Assembly (NCBI GenBank): GCA_003136075.1
Contig: PNBP01000082.1
Location: forward strand, 3,925 to 10,926
Direction of reading: 5' to 3'
DNA: 7,002 nucleotides
Source of the DNA: Methanoregula sp.
Lineage (GTDB): Archaea; Halobacteriota; Methanomicrobia; Methanomicrobiales; Methanospirillaceae
The position numbers and the translations under genes were made by a program. The first letter of the stretch is position 1; every line of letters begins with the position of its first letter. Shown here in pieces: positions 5,340-7,002 of this stretch. The notes under the pieces were generated by a model, which was given only the letters and a program-made list of their open reading frames with translations, did not search any database and was not told where the DNA came from.

Positions 5340-7002
5340 TTATTTCCTTTTCTTTGCCGGGGGTATATATCCTTTGAGGAGCAGGGACAGGGTTACCACC
5401 GTTACCGAGCTTGCAGCCATCGCCAGCGCAGCAAGTTCCGGCCTGAATGTGATACCAAAAAACGGGTAAAGCACCTCAGCACCCACCGGGATCAACAACG
5501 CGTTATAGGCAAAAGCCCAGAATATGTTGCCTTTGATCCTGCCCATCACTTTTTTCGAGAGTTCGATCGCCGCAACAGCGTCCAGCAGATCATCCTTGAT
5601 CAGCACAATATCCCCGCTCTCAATTGCAACATCGGTGCCGCTGCCAATCGCAATCCCCACATCTGCCTGTGCAAGTGCCGGGGCATCATTGATCCCGTCG
5701 CCCACAAATGCAACCACCTCACCGGATTCCTGCAGCGCTTTCACTTCGGTGGCTTTCTCCTGCGGGAGGACCTCGGCTATCACCTTATCAATGCCAATAC
5801 TGCGGGCAATTGCATCGGCAGTGCGCCGGTTATCACCCGTGATCATAACGACATGGATGCCTTTTGCGACGAGAAGACGAATCGCTTCTCTGGTGGTGGG
5901 TTTGAGCGTATCCGCGATCGCGATAACTCCTGCCATCTGTTCTCCGGCAGCAATGAGAATCACCGTTTTTCCTTCCTGCTCAAAACCCGTGATCCGGGAT
6001 TCGATATCGTCCGGGATAACAACATGGTTTTCCTGCAGGAAGGAACGGTTCCCGACACGTACCGTTTCGCCAAGAACAACTGCGGAGACGCCTTTGCCGC
6101 CACCAGTGTCAAACGTCTCCGCACCGGGAATGATCAAGCCCCGGCTCAGGGTGTGCCGTACCACTGCCTGCGCAAGCGGGTGCTGTGAACTTTTTTCAAC
6201 AGCAGCAGTAAATCCTAGGAGCGTCTCTTCAGAAATCCCCAACGGCACGATGTCGGTCACATCCGGTTTTCCCCGGGTGAGGGTCCCGGTCTTGTCAAAG
6301 ACTACCGCAGTCACTTTTTCGGCGACTTCCAAAGCCTCACCATTTTTAATCAGGATCCCCAGCTCTGCTCCCCGCCCGACTCCCACCGTCACCGCGGTCG
6401 GCGTAGCAAGCCCAAGCGCACAGGGGCAGGCAATGACCAGCACCGAGATAAGGGCGGTGAGCGCAAAAAGAAGCGGATCTGGAGGTACCGGAAAAACAAA
6501 AAACCATATGACAAATGCAATTGCTGCAATCGTGAGCACGACCGGAATAAAGTACGCAACCGCAACATCCGCTATCCGCTGGACCGGGGGTTTTGACCCC
6601 TGTGCATCTTCCACGAGCCGGATGATCTGGGCAAGCACCGTTTCCTTACCGACTTTCTGTGCCCTGACGGAGAGGACACCGTTGGTGTTCAGCGTCCCGC
6701 CAACCACCCGGCTTCCTTGTGCTTTCAGCGGCGGTACCGGCTCACCGGTGATCATCGATTCATCGACATAACTCTCGCCAGCGACAACTTCACCATCAAC
6801 CGGGACTTTGGCACCGGGTTTTACAATAACGATATCCCCGACTGCCACATCCTCAACCGGGATCTCTTCTTCCCTGCCTTCACTGATGACGGTCGCCGTC
6901 TTTGCCCGGAGACCGGCGAGTTTTTTAATTGCATCTGATGTCCGGCTCTTTGCCTGCGTCTCAAGATACCGCCCCAGCATCAAAAACGCCGCAAGCATGA
7001 TC
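5340..7002 (-). CDS. copA: Copper-transporting P1B-type ATPase CopA (partial, N-terminus beyond window)
   Basis: About 553 residues of a heavy-metal P-type ATPase, which uses ATP to move copper out of the cytoplasm across the membrane. The frame is open to the right edge, so the N-terminal metal-binding domains and first membrane helices are outside; what looks like a first methionine at 6998 is internal. Counting from it: actuator motif SMITGEP (81-87), the metal-site CPC in [11 protein letters not shown] (190-200), the phosphorylation motif DKTGTLT (235-241, Asp235 phosphorylated), the nucleotide-domain SQHPLA (271-276) and GGGKG (299-303), TGDN (387-390), and the hinge GDGINDAP (433-440). 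The last two helices carry AYN (497-499) and MAASS (527-531). CPC with YN and M-x2-SS marks the P1B-1 class, specific for Cu+ (and Ag+). The C-terminus is a short basic tail. The YHS gene follows 13 bases downstream. The copper assignment rests on the three membrane motifs together. Confidence 0.93.
   Translation of the reverse strand, partial: IMLAAFLMLGRYLETQAKSRTSDAIKKLAGLRAKTATVISEGREEEIPVEDVAVGDIVIVKPGAKVPVDGEVVAGESYVDESMITGEPVPPLKAQGSRVVGGTLNTNGVLSVRAQKVGKETVLAQIIRLVEDAQGSKPPVQRIADVAVAYFIPVVLTIAAIAFVIWFFVFPVPPDPLLFALTALISVLVIACPCALGLATPTAVTVGVGRGAELGILIKNGEALEVAEKVTAVVFDKTGTLTRGKPDVTDIVPLGISEETLLGFTAAVEKSSQHPLAQAVVRHTLSRGLIIPGAETFDTGGGKGVSAVVLGETVRVGNRSFLQENHVVIPDDIESRITGFEQEGKTVILIAAGEQMAGVIAIADTLKPTTREAIRLLVAKGIHVVMITGDNRRTADAIARSIGIDKVIAEVLPQEKATEVKALQESGEVVAFVGDGINDAPALAQADVGIAIGSGTDVAIESGDIVLIKDDLLDAVAAIELSKKVMGRIKGNIFWAFAYNALLIPVGAEVLYPFFGITFRPELAALAMAASSVTVVTLSLLLKGYIPPAKKRK

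Noticed and set aside
5271..6188. Long plus-strand open frame of 305 codons
   Set aside because: It is antisense to the well-supported CopA gene, has no recognisable domain, and is explained by the composition of the opposite strand.
5524..6771. Plus-strand open frame of 415 codons rich in Ser, Thr, Ala and Pro
   Set aside because: Low-complexity composition and an exact antisense position to CopA codons mark it as a shadow.

Overview
The window looks like chromosomal DNA of a methanogenic euryarchaeon, most likely of the Methanomicrobiales (a Methanoregula-like lineage is a guess). The main evidence is a gene at 140-1000 that I recognise as putative methanogenesis marker protein 8, a family confined to methanogens and their relatives. 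Archaeal-style AT-rich boxes, purine-rich ribosome binding sites (GGAGG, GAGGTG) and moderate GC content fit this. I see no insertion sequence, phage gene, CRISPR array, tRNA or rRNA gene, so this is mostly ordinary chromosome.

Layout. Plus strand: the marker-8 gene (140-1000). Minus strand: a small unknown gene (1131-1400), facing marker 8 convergently. A divergent control region with several inverted repeats (1401-1597) follows. Plus strand again: two consecutive genes (1598-2122 and 2131-2694) that encode the two halves of a YeeE/YedE (TsuA-type) sulfur-compound transporter. From 2753 to the right edge everything is on the minus strand. Read in the direction of transcription, this is a copper P-type ATPase (CopA, cut by the window edge, 7002-5340), a 46-residue YHS metal-binding protein 13 bases behind it (5326-5186), a UPF0316 membrane protein (5028-4426), an unrecognised 331-residue soluble protein (4324-3329), and a TPR protein (3277-2753).

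Functional reading. CopA and the YHS protein form a tight transcriptional unit, and a joint job in copper export or delivery is the natural inference. The two YeeE/YedE halves form a second tight pair; their three motif cysteines, two in the first half and one in the second, suggest one composite channel for thiosulfate or another sulfur compound. The unknown 331-residue protein and the TPR protein are 51 bases apart and may be co-transcribed. I see no functional link between marker 8 and its neighbours.

The most useful discoveries are the short YHS gene, which begins with GTG and is easily missed, and the split transporter with its structured upstream region. The unknown 331-residue protein is the best candidate for genuinely undescribed biology. 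I did not find a clear novel multi-gene system.
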